Shown here: one piece after another, positions 10,675-21,507 of the stretch
Position numbering within the stretch: the first letter of the stretch is position 1
Layout: each line of letters starts with the position of its first letter
NCBI GenBank assembly: GCA_039105265.1
Contig: JAPFFF010000002.1
Location: 310,001 to 374,000 of the forward strand
Source: Tritrichomonas musculus
Lineage: Eukaryota; Parabasalia; Tritrichomonadida; Tritrichomonadidae
Direction: 5' to 3'
Length of the DNA stretch: 64,000 nucleotides
Made by a program: the position numbers and the translations under genes
The notes under the pieces: model-generated
Databases searched by the model: none
The model's input: only the letters and a program-made list of their open reading frames with translations
What the model was told of the DNA's origin: nothing

Positions 10675-13600
10675 TCATTTGTATTTTCTTCTCGATTTTT
10701 TCTGATTATTATAATAATCGTCGTATTGGTCATCATAATCATAATCATCATTGTTATTATTATTATTATTTCTACTCCTATTTCTATTTCTGTTATCAAA
10801 TTCATCATCGTCGTCGTAATTATTTCGTCTTCTATGTCTAGATTTATTATTAGATTTATTTTTCAATGAAAAAGAGCGGTTATAACCGTCATAGTCATCA
10901 ATGAACTCATCTTCGTCATTTCTTCTATTTCTTTTATTATTTTTCTTCTTTCTTCTCTCATCATCATTGATGATGGACATCCTTCCATTGTCAGTATATT
11001 TCCGCATTTGAATCGGCATGCAGCCCGCGAGTTGCTGCATTCTCCGAATTGAAGCGTAAACCGCCACAACCGCTCCCCAAGAAGGCGAAGACAATGACAA
11101 TGAAGAATTTGAGTTCAAGATTGTTTTGTCAAACTTAATTAGCGCTTTCTTCTCTTCTCGAAGGCTTCTCAGCATGAAAATGAGCCTCCGTTGTGAGACA
11201 GACGCGAGGACGGCTTCTTCAATCAATTTTCTAATATTTTCAATGGAGACCGTTTGGACATTTGAATCACTAATACCACTAATGACTCTCCTCGCCCAAT
11301 TCTCCCAATCGAACGAGTTTCCGTCATTAGAATTCGACTGCATTGAAGCGATATTTCGTTCAAGTTTCTCCAATTGAAAAGATGATTCTTTTTCACCTTT
11401 TTTGACCTTTTCTAATTTTGAACGAATTTCTCGAACCTCGCGCAAAATGTTCGAAATGGCAGGACAAAGTGGTGACCCTTGAGATAAAGATAAAAGGGCC
11501 CTTGCTGAAGAAGCATCAGAAGCCTCAGCTTGTGCCTTTTTATGTGATTCAATTAACTCGCTAATTACGTTACATAACGATTTGACCACATTCAAAGGTG
11601 AATTGAATAGCGTATCGTTCATTTTACTCTTAATATTAATGAAAGGTGAAGCCAATTGAATAATCTGCTGAAGCTCTTGCATCCGATTTTCTTGTTCGTT
11701 TTTGAGTTGACTTGATACGTCGGCTTGCATTGACATGACTTTAGCGGCAAGTTGTGATTGCAACGTTTTTCTTTCACAATCGAATCTTTCTTCACTGGCC
11801 TTCATTTTGACTTCCAGCGCCTTCTTCTCAGTCATGGCTGCTTCGAGCTCTGCCTTTGCGTGTTCTAAGCCGGATAAAGCATTTTGATGCTCGGATGTTA
11901 ACCGTTCATTTTCAGCTCTCAAAGAACGAACGTCCGTTGTGAGTGCTTCATATTGAACACGAAAAGTTTGGCACTTTTTCTGAAGAGCTGTGACGGTTTT
12001 CTTGAAACTTCGTTGATCTGAAATGATTCGATTTCGAAGAACATTCGTCTCTTGTTCCAAAAGTGACAACGATTCTCGACTACGACTCGAAGTCTCATAT
12101 GAATGCTCGTAATTAGTGATCATGTTGTTCCAGTCATTTCGAAGTTTCTGGATCTGATTTTGATGTTCTTTGTAGATTTTGACAACCATTTTTTTGAGGT
12201 CGTCACGAAGATTATGAATGCCTTGAAGAACTGCCTTCAATGAGCCGATTTTCAGTTCTTTCTGTTTGTTTTCATCAGTGCACTTTTTCTGAGCTTGGAC
12301 GGTTTCGGTTTTTAATGACTCAATTTCTTTGGATTGTGAACTGACCACTTTTTTGAGATCACGAATAATTTTGCTTCTTTTCTCAATTTTCTTTTTATAA
12401 CCGTTTTGAACTTTTTCAATGCCACCGACCACTTTTTTCAATTCACTTTCTTTCTCAACGAGGCTCTGATTAATTTCGTAGAATTTCTTTATAAAAGTGG
12501 TCAATAAAGCGGTTAAATCTTTGTCACTTTTCTTTGAATGTTTCTTTGAATTTCGTGACTCATTTTGAACGGATGATGATCGTCCTTTTGACCTAATTTT
12601 AGGGGGGACGTTTGAATCTGACAATTGCTCTGAAAATTGAGAAGATGACGATGAAGCCGATAGTGACCGTTTATTATTATTTACGCTGCTGCTTCTTTTT
12701 CTTCCACTTTTGTTAGGCCGACTTTTTCTATCGTCATTTTTATCTTCTTCGTCAATTTCATTTTCATTGTCATTGTTGTTTGAATTAAGCTGCTTTGGAA
12801 TCTCAAGCGCTCTTGTTATGAGTTTGAGCAACTTTTCGTCGTTTCTTTGAAAGTGTCGAATTTCTTTAGTTGCGTACTCGAGAGCAGCTTTTGTGTCGTC
12901 TTGATCGCGGAGTTCGATTTGGAGCTTCTGGTTCTGGTGGTTAGCGTAGACGACCTGTGACTGCAAGTCAATTATGTGGTTCTGCAGGATATCGTTCATT
13001 ATTGACTGTGCGAAGAACAAATCTGACACTTGTCGATAATTCATTGAATCTCCGAAATCTGATGAATTTTTATCGGTTTCGGTTTCATTCAAAACACGAG
13101 ATGATATGAACGATAGCATGTATTGAATGCCCTTTTCAAAGTCGTCAGAATGGAATAGATTGAAGACACGCTCAACCGTATTTTTTTCAACTTCACTTCC
13201 CTTTTTATTTTTGCCATTATTCCTATTGTCATTTGAAAAAATGCCATTTGCGAGTGATGTCAACTGTTCCTTTGAATAGAAGCCGATGCTATCGTCGATG
13301 AACTTTTGCACCGAGACACAATGACGCATGAGCTCACTCTGACTCTCCTTGTTCAATGACAACGACTTCCCTATCGTAGGACGATAGAAAACTACATTTT
13401 GAATGTCAGTGCTGTGCGCAAGATGCTGCAGAAATCGAAGCTCGCCTTCGAGGATCTGCAGAACTTGTAGCTCCCTGTTCTGGCTATCGTTGAGCTTCTG
13501 GCGAAGAATGGAACGTTTCGTCTTGCATGATTGGAGGTCCTCTTTGTCTTCTTTCACTTTGCATGAAAGAAAACTGATGATGTTGGCAATGCGAGAATTT

Positions 13601-16338
13601 GGCGGGATATTTGAGGCATCTTTAAGTTCTTTAATTTCTTTCAAAATGGCGGTTAACGAGTTCTCGCTATCATCGTCATTCTCATTCTCGTCGTCAATGC
13701 CGAAGATGTCAGTAACTGATTGACAAATTTGACCTAAAAGGTCGTTAAAGTCAGGAACTTTTGGTTGAATTAATTCGTTTTTGTACACTATTGAATTTTG
13801 ACTTGAATCATTCAAATCTTGATTTTGAATGAAATTCTGTTGTTGATTGAAATTTTGATAAGGAACGAACATCTGTTGTTGTTGCAAAAAGTTAGGATTT
13901 TGTTGTCCATTGAAAAAGTTAGGATTTTGTTGACTATTGAAAAAGTTTCCATTTTGTTGATTTTGAATTGAAGAAGAAGAGATTGAATTTGATGACAAAT
14001 TTTCGTCGTTTTGATTCATTTTATTTTTGAGATTTTGTGCATCCTCAAGTAGTTTTTCATATCGTTCGCATATCGTTGTTTGTCTTTGCAGCATCTGGAG
14101 AAGCTGTTCTCTTTGTTTTGCCAACTTTTGTGCTTCGCTTGTTTGGTTGCTCAAAAGGCCCTCAATTTCAGTGTAAGCTTTTTGAACGTTTTCTTTTGAC
14201 GTTTTCAGTCGTTCTACTTGAGCAGCTTGCAACGACAATTGAGAAGATAATTTTTCATTCTCATGCTCAAGAGAAGAAGCTCTTTCATTGCTCGTTACGC
14301 TGCTGTATTTGAGGTGTTCATTTTCAGTCTCAAGTTCGGAAACTTTTTGTTTAAGCAATTCATTTTCAGAGCGAAGTTTTCTGTTGCTTTCAATAAGTTC
14401 CGCTTTTTGAAAATCATTTTCGGTTAGTTGCTGCCTTTTTCGTGAGTTAACTTCATTGTTGTTAACGTACGAATTTTGTTGTTTTTGTTGATTTTTGCGA
14501 TTTTTTTGTGAATCACGAAAATATGATGATGATGAAATGGCTGGCCGAGGATTTGAGCTGCTACTAACATGATGGCCAGTGTAACTTCGGTTATCATCGA
14601 AATCAAAGATGTTCAAATCTTCACTGTTGTTTGAATCATCAAAAATTTCTGAGTTGTAACCATTATTATTTTTATTTAAGCTGTTCGTGTTGGTTCTGTT
14701 GCTGTTGATGCTTTTACGTGGTCGATTCGAAATGTGTGGAGTGTATGAATATGAATTAGAGTTGGTGTTTGACTTGGGTTCGTTTGAATTTGAATTATGT
14801 TGGATCGATTGAGAAAGACTTGATTTATAACGTTGGTTAATCTGTGGAGATTTTTCATCTTCTATTTCAAAGGCTTCTGAGTCATTTTGATCGATTTTGT
14901 TTCGTTCAAGTTCTTCATTAACATTTTTGATTATATCAATGACATCTTCTTTTTCGTTTTTATTGGAAAGAAATGAATTGTTGTTGTTTTTATTACTTGA
15001 TGATTTAAAAGAAGAAGTTATTAATTGAGAAATTGAATTATTGTTCTTACGAATTTCTTCATCAAGATCATTATCATTTGAATTGATTTTTCCTTTTGAT
15101 GAAAAAGAAAAGATATCTTCTTCTGTTTCTTCTTCATTGTTTTTTCTGCTACTTGGTCTTTGAATTGGTGTTTTTGATAAACTGGGATTTGACTGATTTG
15201 GAATTGGGGCTTGGTCTTTAGTTTGTTTGTTTGTAAAACTATCTGGAGTTGAGATAGGCGCAGATTGTGTTTGTGAATTAGATGTAGTGCTGTTTCGAAT
15301 GGGGTTTGTCGCCATATGTGTGAAACTAGCGCTTTTGGAACTGGATTTCGATGATATTGTTTTGGGGCTTGAATTTGAAAAGCTATTGCTTTGAATTTGT
15401 TTTGTAATTGATTCTTTGTTTTCACTCACATTATCTATATCTTCTTCTTCTTCTTCAATAATAAAATCTTCTTTAACATCGATTTTCTGATCATTAACAC
15501 TTTGATTTATTATTTTAGTAGATGTTGTATTGATTTCTTTGGAGTCTGAAGAAGGAGTAATTGGATTTTGTACTACATCATCGAATTTAACTGAATTTGA
15601 ACTTCCTATGTCATTTTGATTATAATTCTCACTCGTTGTCTTTGTCGTATCACTTGTACCTGTATTAAAGCTCGGTTTACTTAACAATTTTTGTTGGCTT
15701 TTTCGTAACGAAGATTTATTTCGTTGATTTTGTTTTGAGATTATATCGTTGATTTTTCTTTCTCTTTCATTTAAAGAAAAATCGTCTGATAAAAAATCAT
15801 TTTTTCCTATATAAATATCTTCATCATTTGGAAAATAATCAACTTGATCTGATGGTGGAGTAAAGAAATTGTCTTGCATTTTTTCGTTTTGCATTAGTTC
15901 TACCATTCCCATTACATCATCAAGTGATGACGTTTCAACATTCAGTCGATCATTAAACAAATTCAAATATTCGTTTGGATCAATTTGAATATCTTCGTTA
16001 TTCGAGTCTGAGTCAAATTTCATACTTTGAAATTCGCGTGCCGCATCGCTTAAATTATCTATATCATGACCGGACATTTTAGACATTTTTGATAAGTAAT
16101 ATTGAAGATCTGGATCGATTTCTTCGCTAGAAATCTTAAGGTCATCGTTCGAAAAATCGTTTGATAATTGATTATTTTCGCTGACTGATGAAGTAATCGT
16201 AATATCTTCGATTAATCTTTTCGGATCTTCGAGCGGAGTTGAAGAAGTTGAATATGTGTCGTTTTCGGTGAATTCTTTGATTTGTTTTAGGATGGCATCA
16301 ACGCTTTCTGATGATTTTGATTGAGAATCTTTACTCAT
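10675..16338 (-). CDS. Giant coiled-coil protein with disordered N-terminus
   Basis: About 1887 residues. I place the start at the ATG at 16338 (MSKDSQSKSSES); the frame extends 22 codons upstream only through a TTG. The first 640 residues are Ser/Asn/Gln-rich and acidic, hence disordered. Coiled coils cover about 650-790 and most of 980-1650 (heptad-rich KAELEAAMTEKKALEVKMKA and similar). A Gln/Asn-rich repeat (NFFNGQQNPNFLQQQQ type) interrupts them near 820-880. The tail is basic and Asn-rich (RNRNRSRNNNNNNNDD). There are no enzymatic motifs. Such architecture is typical of cytoskeletal, basal-body or Golgi-tether proteins, but I cannot choose one. It is head-to-head with the TBC gene. Confidence 0.8.
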   Translation of the reverse strand: MSKDSQSKSSESVDAILKQIKEFTENDTYSTSSTPLEDPKRLIEDITITSSVSENNQLSNDFSNDDLKISSEEIDPDLQYYLSKMSKMSGHDIDNLSDAAREFQSMKFDSDSNNEDIQIDPNEYLNLFNDRLNVETSSLDDVMGMVELMQNEKMQDNFFTPPSDQVDYFPNDEDIYIGKNDFLSDDFSLNERERKINDIISKQNQRNKSSLRKSQQKLLSKPSFNTGTSDTTKTTSENYNQNDIGSSNSVKFDDVVQNPITPSSDSKEINTTSTKIINQSVNDQKIDVKEDFIIEEEEEDIDNVSENKESITKQIQSNSFSNSSPKTISSKSSSKSASFTHMATNPIRNSTTSNSQTQSAPISTPDSFTNKQTKDQAPIPNQSNPSLSKTPIQRPSSRKNNEEETEEDIFSFSSKGKINSNDNDLDEEIRKNNNSISQLITSSFKSSSNKNNNNSFLSNKNEKEDVIDIIKNVNEELERNKIDQNDSEAFEIEDEKSPQINQRYKSSLSQSIQHNSNSNEPKSNTNSNSYSYTPHISNRPRKSINSNRTNTNSLNKNNNGYNSEIFDDSNNSEDLNIFDFDDNRSYTGHHVSSSSNPRPAISSSSYFRDSQKNRKNQQKQQNSYVNNNEVNSRKRQQLTENDFQKAELIESNRKLRSENELLKQKVSELETENEHLKYSSVTSNERASSLEHENEKLSSQLSLQAAQVERLKTSKENVQKAYTEIEGLLSNQTSEAQKLAKQREQLLQMLQRQTTICERYEKLLEDAQNLKNKMNQNDENLSSNSISSSSIQNQQNGNFFNSQQNPNFFNGQQNPNFLQQQQMFVPYQNFNQQQNFIQNQDLNDSSQNSIVYKNELIQPKVPDFNDLLGQICQSVTDIFGIDDENENDDDSENSLTAILKEIKELKDASNIPPNSRIANIISFLSCKVKEDKEDLQSCKTKRSILRQKLNDSQNRELQVLQILEGELRFLQHLAHSTDIQNVVFYRPTIGKSLSLNKESQSELMRHCVSVQKFIDDSIGFYSKEQLTSLANGIFSNDNRNNGKNKKGSEVEKNTVERVFNLFHSDDFEKGIQYMLSFISSRVLNETETDKNSSDFGDSMNYRQVSDLFFAQSIMNDILQNHIIDLQSQVVYANHQNQKLQIELRDQDDTKAALEYATKEIRHFQRNDEKLLKLITRALEIPKQLNSNNNDNENEIDEEDKNDDRKSRPNKSGRKRSSSVNNNKRSLSASSSSSQFSEQLSDSNVPPKIRSKGRSSSVQNESRNSKKHSKKSDKDLTALLTTFIKKFYEINQSLVEKESELKKVVGGIEKVQNGYKKKIEKRSKIIRDLKKVVSSQSKEIESLKTETVQAQKKCTDENKQKELKIGSLKAVLQGIHNLRDDLKKMVVKIYKEHQNQIQKLRNDWNNMITNYEHSYETSSRSRESLSLLEQETNVLRNRIISDQRSFKKTVTALQKKCQTFRVQYEALTTDVRSLRAENERLTSEHQNALSGLEHAKAELEAAMTEKKALEVKMKASEERFDCERKTLQSQLAAKVMSMQADVSSQLKNEQENRMQELQQIIQLASPFINIKSKMNDTLFNSPLNVVKSLCNVISELIESHKKAQAEASDASSARALLSLSQGSPLCPAISNILREVREIRSKLEKVKKGEKESSFQLEKLERNIASMQSNSNDGNSFDWENWARRVISGISDSNVQTVSIENIRKLIEEAVLASVSQRRLIFMLRSLREEKKALIKFDKTILNSNSSLSLSSPSWGAVVAVYASIRRMQQLAGCMPIQMRKYTDNGRMSIINDDERRKKKNNKRNRRNDEDEFIDDYDGYNRSFSLKNKSNNKSRHRRRNNYDDDDEFDNRNRNRSRNNNNNNNDDYDYDDQYDDYYNNQKKSRRKYK

Positions 16339-17062
16339 GAAGGTAGAAAGGTTGATTTTGATTAAACGTCTTTTATTTGAAAAATTCAAAAGAGGATTTT
16401 TCAAATTATTGAATATGAAATAAATAGAAAACGGTTTTTAGAAAATTTATGTTTTTTCATATAACGAAATAAAATATCGATTAAACATTTGGTATTTATT
16501 TAAAGCATTGTTAATATGTTTATAAGAGAAATGCTACCTTTATCATTTTCCCAATATTAATGTTAAATAATAATTATAAATCGAATATTTATTATTTTTC
16601 ATATTTGAATTTAACTCAACAATTGATAAATCAAGAAATTAGAAGAGTTTACATCTTTTATTTCATTGTGTGTCAGTATATAAGCATTTTTTGAATTAAA
16701 TTTTTTAATTTTTTCTTTTCATCAGGAACTTTATTTTTTTATATCTTGCATTTTATTCACTTATAATTAAGATTATTCTTTTTTATTTCATGTAAGATTT
16801 ATATTTATTGAATTTTTTATGCAATCATATGAGTTAACCCATTATCTCAATATTTTCAGAAAAATAAACTTTTTGAAAACTTAAGTTAACCAAATGTCAT
16901 TTTTATAAAAAAGCTTGCTTTTTCTGAAATTTGATGTTTTGAAATATATGTATCTAATTTAGTAAATTATTAATAGTATTGTAAGTTAACTATCCATCTC
17001 AAAATTTCAATTAGCCATTCAATTTGATTTTTTTTATTAAAATGGAGTTTATCATTTCAAAT
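16339..17062. other. Divergent promoter region
   Basis: About 720 bp between two divergent genes. It is AT-rich with several GTTAAC-like words but no ORF, RNA gene or repeat that I can support. The right end carries the TCATTTTTATT initiator of the TBC gene. Confidence 0.5.
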
Positions 17063-17076
17063 TCATTTTTATTATG
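17063..17076 (+). promoter_or_regulatory. Initiator TCATTTT before the TBC gene
   Basis: TCATTTTTATT at 17063 places its A nine nt before the ATG at 17074. It fits the trichomonad initiator and a very short 5' UTR. Confidence 0.5.
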
Positions 17077-18219
17077 AATTCTTACATTCACACTTCATTC
17101 AAAATGACTCCTTTAAATCAAGTAAATTGCAAAGATAATCAAATCGATGTCCAGAAAATAAGAGAAGAGTGTTCACTTGGATTAAATATTTATTGTCAAC
17201 CTGAAGAAAGAGCGATCGCTTGGCTTATACTTCTTTCTATTTATCCAACAAATCATTCACATTGGAAAATAGTTCTTGAAAGGACTTTAAAAACATATCG
17301 TAATTTTTCTAATTTTTTTGCTGATTTGGATCAAACAAAACCAAATTCTAATGATATTGAAAAAATGTTCTCATCAGGAATTATAGAAAAAAGTGACAAA
17401 GGTTTATTAAACTGTATCCGTTGTGATGTTAATCGTTCAATTCCACAATTGTTGTATTTCATTAATAAAGAAGGGAACAATTGCAGAACAGATTATGAAC
17501 GTAAAAAGCTTCAAATTCACATTCATCGAATAGAAAAAATTTTATTCATATTTGCAAAAGTGAATCCTCAATTGGGTTACATTCAAGGTTTTAATGAATT
17601 GATTATCCCTCTTTATTTTGTATTATATTCAGCACATAATTTGTTCTTCAATAGAATAGATTATCTAGAAGCTATTTTATATCGAGCTTTTGAATTTTTA
17701 TTGATTTCATCAGATCTTAAAGATTTCTTTAACCTCGAATTCACTTTTTGTAAATCAAAAATGGATAAATTTGATCGACTCCTCAATTTAAATCTACCAA
17801 AGTTTTCAAAGGAAATGAGATCTTTAAAAATTGATTCAATACAATATGCATTCAAGTGGTTTAATGTAATATTCGCACAAGAGCATCCTCTACCACAATT
17901 GTTGCCATTGTGGGATTCAATATTTGCACATTGGAAGAATGTATCTTCTTTCGAATTTTGTGTTGGTGTTGCTAGAATCCAAGCAATTCAAAATAAAATT
18001 GAAGTTTATTATCCAAGAAACAAGCAAAAATTGGTGGATAATCAAATATTAAAGGTAAATGGTATAAATTATGAAATCAATCCTACTTATGGAGAAATTT
18101 TATCTATTTTAGATGATATCAAAATTAGAGATATATATGGAATCATTAAGCAAGCAAATAAAATTTATGCATCATTAGAAACAACTAATAAGAGATGTAT
18201 TTTTTCTCTTAAGAAATAG
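17074..18219 (+). CDS. TBC-domain Rab GTPase-activating protein
   Basis: 381 residues occupied almost entirely by a TBC domain. The arginine finger motif is seen as IRCDVNRSIP (R121), and the glutamine finger as YIQGFNELI (Q171), so both catalytic residues are present. A third TBC signature is LLPLWDSIFAHW. The YxQGxNEL form and the missing extra domains resemble TBC1D13-type Rab GAPs. It should stimulate GTP hydrolysis by a Rab and so control vesicle traffic in the cytosol; which Rab is unknown. M1 follows a short-spaced initiator; a second ATG at codon 11 is possible. Confidence 0.85.
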   Translation: MNSYIHTSFKMTPLNQVNCKDNQIDVQKIREECSLGLNIYCQPEERAIAWLILLSIYPTNHSHWKIVLERTLKTYRNFSNFFADLDQTKPNSNDIEKMFSSGIIEKSDKGLLNCIRCDVNRSIPQLLYFINKEGNNCRTDYERKKLQIHIHRIEKILFIFAKVNPQLGYIQGFNELIIPLYFVLYSAHNLFFNRIDYLEAILYRAFEFLLISSDLKDFFNLEFTFCKSKMDKFDRLLNLNLPKFSKEMRSLKIDSIQYAFKWFNVIFAQEHPLPQLLPLWDSIFAHWKNVSSFEFCVGVARIQAIQNKIEVYYPRNKQKLVDNQILKVNGINYEINPTYGEILSILDDIKIRDIYGIIKQANKIYASLETTNKRCIFSLKK

Positions 18220-18651
18220 TAAATATATTAACAAACTGATGTTTGTTAATTATCTTAGTTTTTGTTTTATAAATAAAAAAAGGCATTAATATGATTGAGT
18301 TTTAAACAATAAAAGTATCAAATCGTTAAAAAAAATTAGTTTTTCATAAAAGCTCATTTTAAGATAATCTAAAAATAGCTTGTAGTCATTGTTGTCCTTA
18401 AATAAGCTAATATAAATCTTCTAAAATTGATAATGAGTGTAAGATTGTACTAATTTGTCTAACTTTTTATTGAATGTAATAATGTTCAAACGATGAAGTG
18501 TCTTTGATTGAGTAAATACTTACCTACAAGTATATGTGATTCATAAAAGCATATTATGCATAAATATAAAGAAATAATAGAGTTTTTTTTTTGTTTTTTT
18601 AAAATATTTAATACCTTAAAAATAATTAATAAAAATTGAATGATGAACTTT
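18220..18651. other. Convergent intergenic spacer
   Basis: About 430 bp between the convergent TBC and surface-protein genes. It is AT-rich, with a T run at about 18583-18600. No gene, RNA or clear inverted repeat is seen. Confidence 0.55.
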
Positions 18652-21129
18652 TTAAGAGAGATCATCCATATCAACAAGACCCTTAGAATGTACATCATGT
18701 TTTTTCCTATAAACAACAACAACAATTACAGCAATAATAACAAATAATACAGCAAGGCAAGCAACAACAATTCCAGCGATAGCACCACTACTTAATTTCT
18801 TATCATCATCTTTATTGTTTGAATTATTTGAAGTACTTAAATAAACGCTGTTAATTCCGTTTACAGTCTTGCATTCGCGAGTAACAGATCTTGGCTCTTT
18901 TCCAGACTGGAAGACAATTTTATCTTTTAATTGATTGCATGCGGTAAGAGTAGTATATGATCCAATAACTGGAAGATTAGAGAACTCTATTTCCTTGTCT
19001 GATGAAAGAGTGATTTTATCTGGAAGAATAATAATGTCGCTATCGAAAAGAATGAGTGGATGCATCTTTGATGAATAAGATTTTGGTCGTTGGATATATA
19101 CATAGATGTTTGTATTGGAACTGAAACTGGAGCCTTGATTGAGTTCAACCGTAGAATTGTCATATGTTTTTAAATTACTGCCAACTTGAATATTATTGAG
19201 TGTAACTTCAGAAGAAGGGGAAACATTAATTTTATCTTTAACTTCAACAGAAAGTTGATTATCTCCTTCGTCTGCTAATTGGTGTGCTGATTCGCTGCTC
19301 GAAGATGATACACCAAATGATGAACGTCGTGACATTGTAAGGATCGTGAAAATTATTTTTTTGATTGAAGGGGGAACGATTATGTTGAAATCACCGCGAT
19401 AATTTTCAACTTCCTTAAGGGCGAGTTGCGTTATATTGGAACTGCCGCCTGAACCAGAAGATGATGAAGATAAATCAATTTTAACAGTTCCGTCTGTTTG
19501 ATTGTTTAAGAAACTGACTGGATTATCTTCTTTAGCAAATTTAACAGTTGGGTCCTGATCAGATGTAATACCGATATTTGATAAATTAACTGACTCATCA
19601 ATTACTACCGTTGAATTTGGCAGTGAAGCAGAAAAGTAAAGTGGTATATTTGAATCAAAATGCTCTTCTTTGTCTTCTTTAATTGTGATTTCTGAGCGAG
19701 TAAAAACAACTTTTGTAACATTATCAGATTCACCATCAACTTCTTGAACATTCGAGGTTTCAGTATCTTTAAACCCTTGGCTAACAATTGTAAATTCTGA
19801 CGTATTTGAGCCAATGATATTAACTATTGGTTCTGGAATTGGATATGGTGTTGCAGCAGGTGTTGGTTCTCGTGATCGAGATGCAATTGGTGATTGAGAA
19901 GGGGTGTGAGATGGACATGGAGATGCAGATGCAACAGGAGTTTCTGATTCTGTGGGAGATTCTTTAGGAATTTGTTCTGTTTCTGGTTCTGAGCTTAAAT
20001 CTATAGGTTCGGAATTTGAGTCTGAGTCTGAGCCGGGAGGTAATGGAATTATTCCTGAAATTGAGCCTGAATCAACTGACTCTGAGCCTAAGTCGGCTGA
20101 GGCTGATTCATTTGATTCGGGACCTGATTCAATTGATTCTGAGTTTGAGTCTGATCCAGGAGGTAATGGAATTACTCCAGAATCTGAATCTGATTCTACT
20201 GGTTCTATTGATTCTGAGCCTGAGTCAATTGATTCTGAGTTTGAGTTTGATCCAGGAGGTAATGGAATTACTCCAGAATCTGAGTCTGAGTCAACTGATT
20301 CTGAGTTTGCGTCTGAGTCTGAGTCAACTGATTCTGAGTTTGCGTCTGAACCTGAGTTAATTGATTCTGAGTTTGCGTCTGAACCTGAGTCAATTGATTC
20401 TGAGTTTGCGTCTGAACCTGAGTCAACTGATTCTGAGTTTGCGTCTGAACCTGAGTTAATTGATTCTGAGTTTGCATCTGAACCTGAGTCAATTGATTCT
20501 GAGTTTGCGTCTGAACCTGAGTCAACTGATTCTGAGTTTGAGTTTGATCCAGGAGGTAATGGAATTACTCCAGAATCTGAGTCTGAGTCAACTGATTCTG
20601 AGTTTGCGTCTGAGTCTGAGTCAACTGATTCTGAGTTTGCGTCTGAGTCTGAGTCAATTGATTCTGAGTTTGCGTCTGAACCTGAGTCAATTGATTCTGA
20701 GTTTGCGTCTGAGTCTGAGTCAACTGATTCTGAGTTTGCGTCTGAACCTGAGTTAATTGATTCTGAGTTTGCGTCTGAACCTGAGTCAACTGATTCTGAG
20801 TTTGCGTCTGAACCTGAGTCAATTGATTCTGAGTTTGCGTCTGAACCTGAGTCAATTGATTCTGAGTTTGTGTCTGAACCTGAGTCAATTGATTCTGAGT
20901 TTGCGTCTGAATCTGAGTCAACTGATTCTGAACCTGAGTCAACTGATTCTGAACCTGAGTCAACTGATTCTGAGTCTGACTCTAAACTTGATTCAAGTAA
21001 TATTGGGTTTTCTTCCTTATCTTGCTTAGCGTTGGGGAAATTTTGTGCGAATAATTGATCTTCTTTATTTGCCTTATTTATTACTGAAGTTATTCCTGAA
21101 ATAAGAAAAGTTAATATTAGAATTGTCAT
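18652..21129 (-). CDS. Sdr-like surface protein with Ser/Asp repeats, single transmembrane helix
   Basis: 825 residues. A signal peptide (MTILILTFLISGITS) is followed by about 300 residues of SD-rich repeats with an 11-residue unit (DSGSDANSESI), broken several times by a GVIPLPPGS spacer. Then comes a Pro/Ser stem (SPCPSHTPSQSP), a beta-rich domain, and a C-terminal transmembrane helix (GAIAGIVVACLAVLFVIIAVIV) with a basic stop-transfer signal and a 20-residue tail. Topology is type I, at the cell surface. The stalk resembles Ser-Asp stalks of bacterial Sdr adhesins, but this is compositional similarity. The upstream sequence TCACAATTTTATAGG is initiator-like. An adhesive or glycosylated coat role is inferred. 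Confidence 0.8.
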   Translation of the reverse strand: MTILILTFLISGITSVINKANKEDQLFAQNFPNAKQDKEENPILLESSLESDSESVDSGSESVDSGSESVDSDSDANSESIDSGSDTNSESIDSGSDANSESIDSGSDANSESVDSGSDANSESINSGSDANSESVDSDSDANSESIDSGSDANSESIDSDSDANSESVDSDSDANSESVDSDSDSGVIPLPPGSNSNSESVDSGSDANSESIDSGSDANSESINSGSDANSESVDSGSDANSESIDSGSDANSESINSGSDANSESVDSDSDANSESVDSDSDSGVIPLPPGSNSNSESIDSGSESIEPVESDSDSGVIPLPPGSDSNSESIESGPESNESASADLGSESVDSGSISGIIPLPPGSDSDSNSEPIDLSSEPETEQIPKESPTESETPVASASPCPSHTPSQSPIASRSREPTPAATPYPIPEPIVNIIGSNTSEFTIVSQGFKDTETSNVQEVDGESDNVTKVVFTRSEITIKEDKEEHFDSNIPLYFSASLPNSTVVIDESVNLSNIGITSDQDPTVKFAKEDNPVSFLNNQTDGTVKIDLSSSSSGSGGSSNITQLALKEVENYRGDFNIIVPPSIKKIIFTILTMSRRSSFGVSSSSSESAHQLADEGDNQLSVEVKDKINVSPSSEVTLNNIQVGSNLKTYDNSTVELNQGSSFSSNTNIYVYIQRPKSYSSKMHPLILFDSDIIILPDKITLSSDKEIEFSNLPVIGSYTTLTACNQLKDKIVFQSGKEPRSVTRECKTVNGINSVYLSTSNNSNNKDDDKKLSSGAIAGIVVACLAVLFVIIAVIVVVVYRKKHDVHSKGLVDMDDLS
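20040..20990. repeat. 33-bp tandem repeat array coding the Ser/Asp stalk
   Basis: Units of 33 bp (GATTCTGAGTTTGCGTCTGA and 13 further bases on the plus strand) repeat with few changes over about 950 bp, interrupted by GGAGGTAATGGAATTA spacers. The period is a multiple of three, so length changes keep the minus-strand gene in frame. The same periodicity keeps several frames on both strands open, which creates spurious long ORFs. Confidence 0.9.
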
Positions 21130-21507
21130 CCTATAAAATTGTGAAATTTTCTAAAAAAAGGTTTTATCAACAGTTAATACAAAATTGAATAATGAATTTT
21201 TATTGACCAAATACAATGTGAATTATAATTGTATGAATAATAATAAAACGCCTATAAATAAAATTAAAAAAGTAGGGAAAATGATAGATTTGTTCTAAAA
21301 GATTTGAATGAATAAATGATTATTGAAAATTTCTTCATAAAAATTGAAAATGTTCGGCTTTATTTAATAGAAAATTGAATGAAAATATATAAAAATGGTT
21401 TTGATGAAAATATATAAAAATGGCAGAATTTTAAAACAAAAAAAGATCTTTAACATAATAATAATAAAAAGACTCAACAAATAGAAGTAATTATCATCTA
21501 TAGGTTC
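21130..21507. other. Intergenic spacer
   Basis: About 380 bp between two minus-strand genes. A 20-bp-class direct repeat (GAAAATATATAAAAATGG) occurs twice at about 21379-21422. No gene is seen. Confidence 0.5.

Noticed and set aside
19952-21058. Long plus-strand ORF (368 codons) and several 85-130-codon frames through the Ser/Asp repeat region
   Set aside because: They are opened by the 33-bp repeat periodicity in every frame. The minus-strand gene has signal peptide, stem and membrane helix, so it is the real one.
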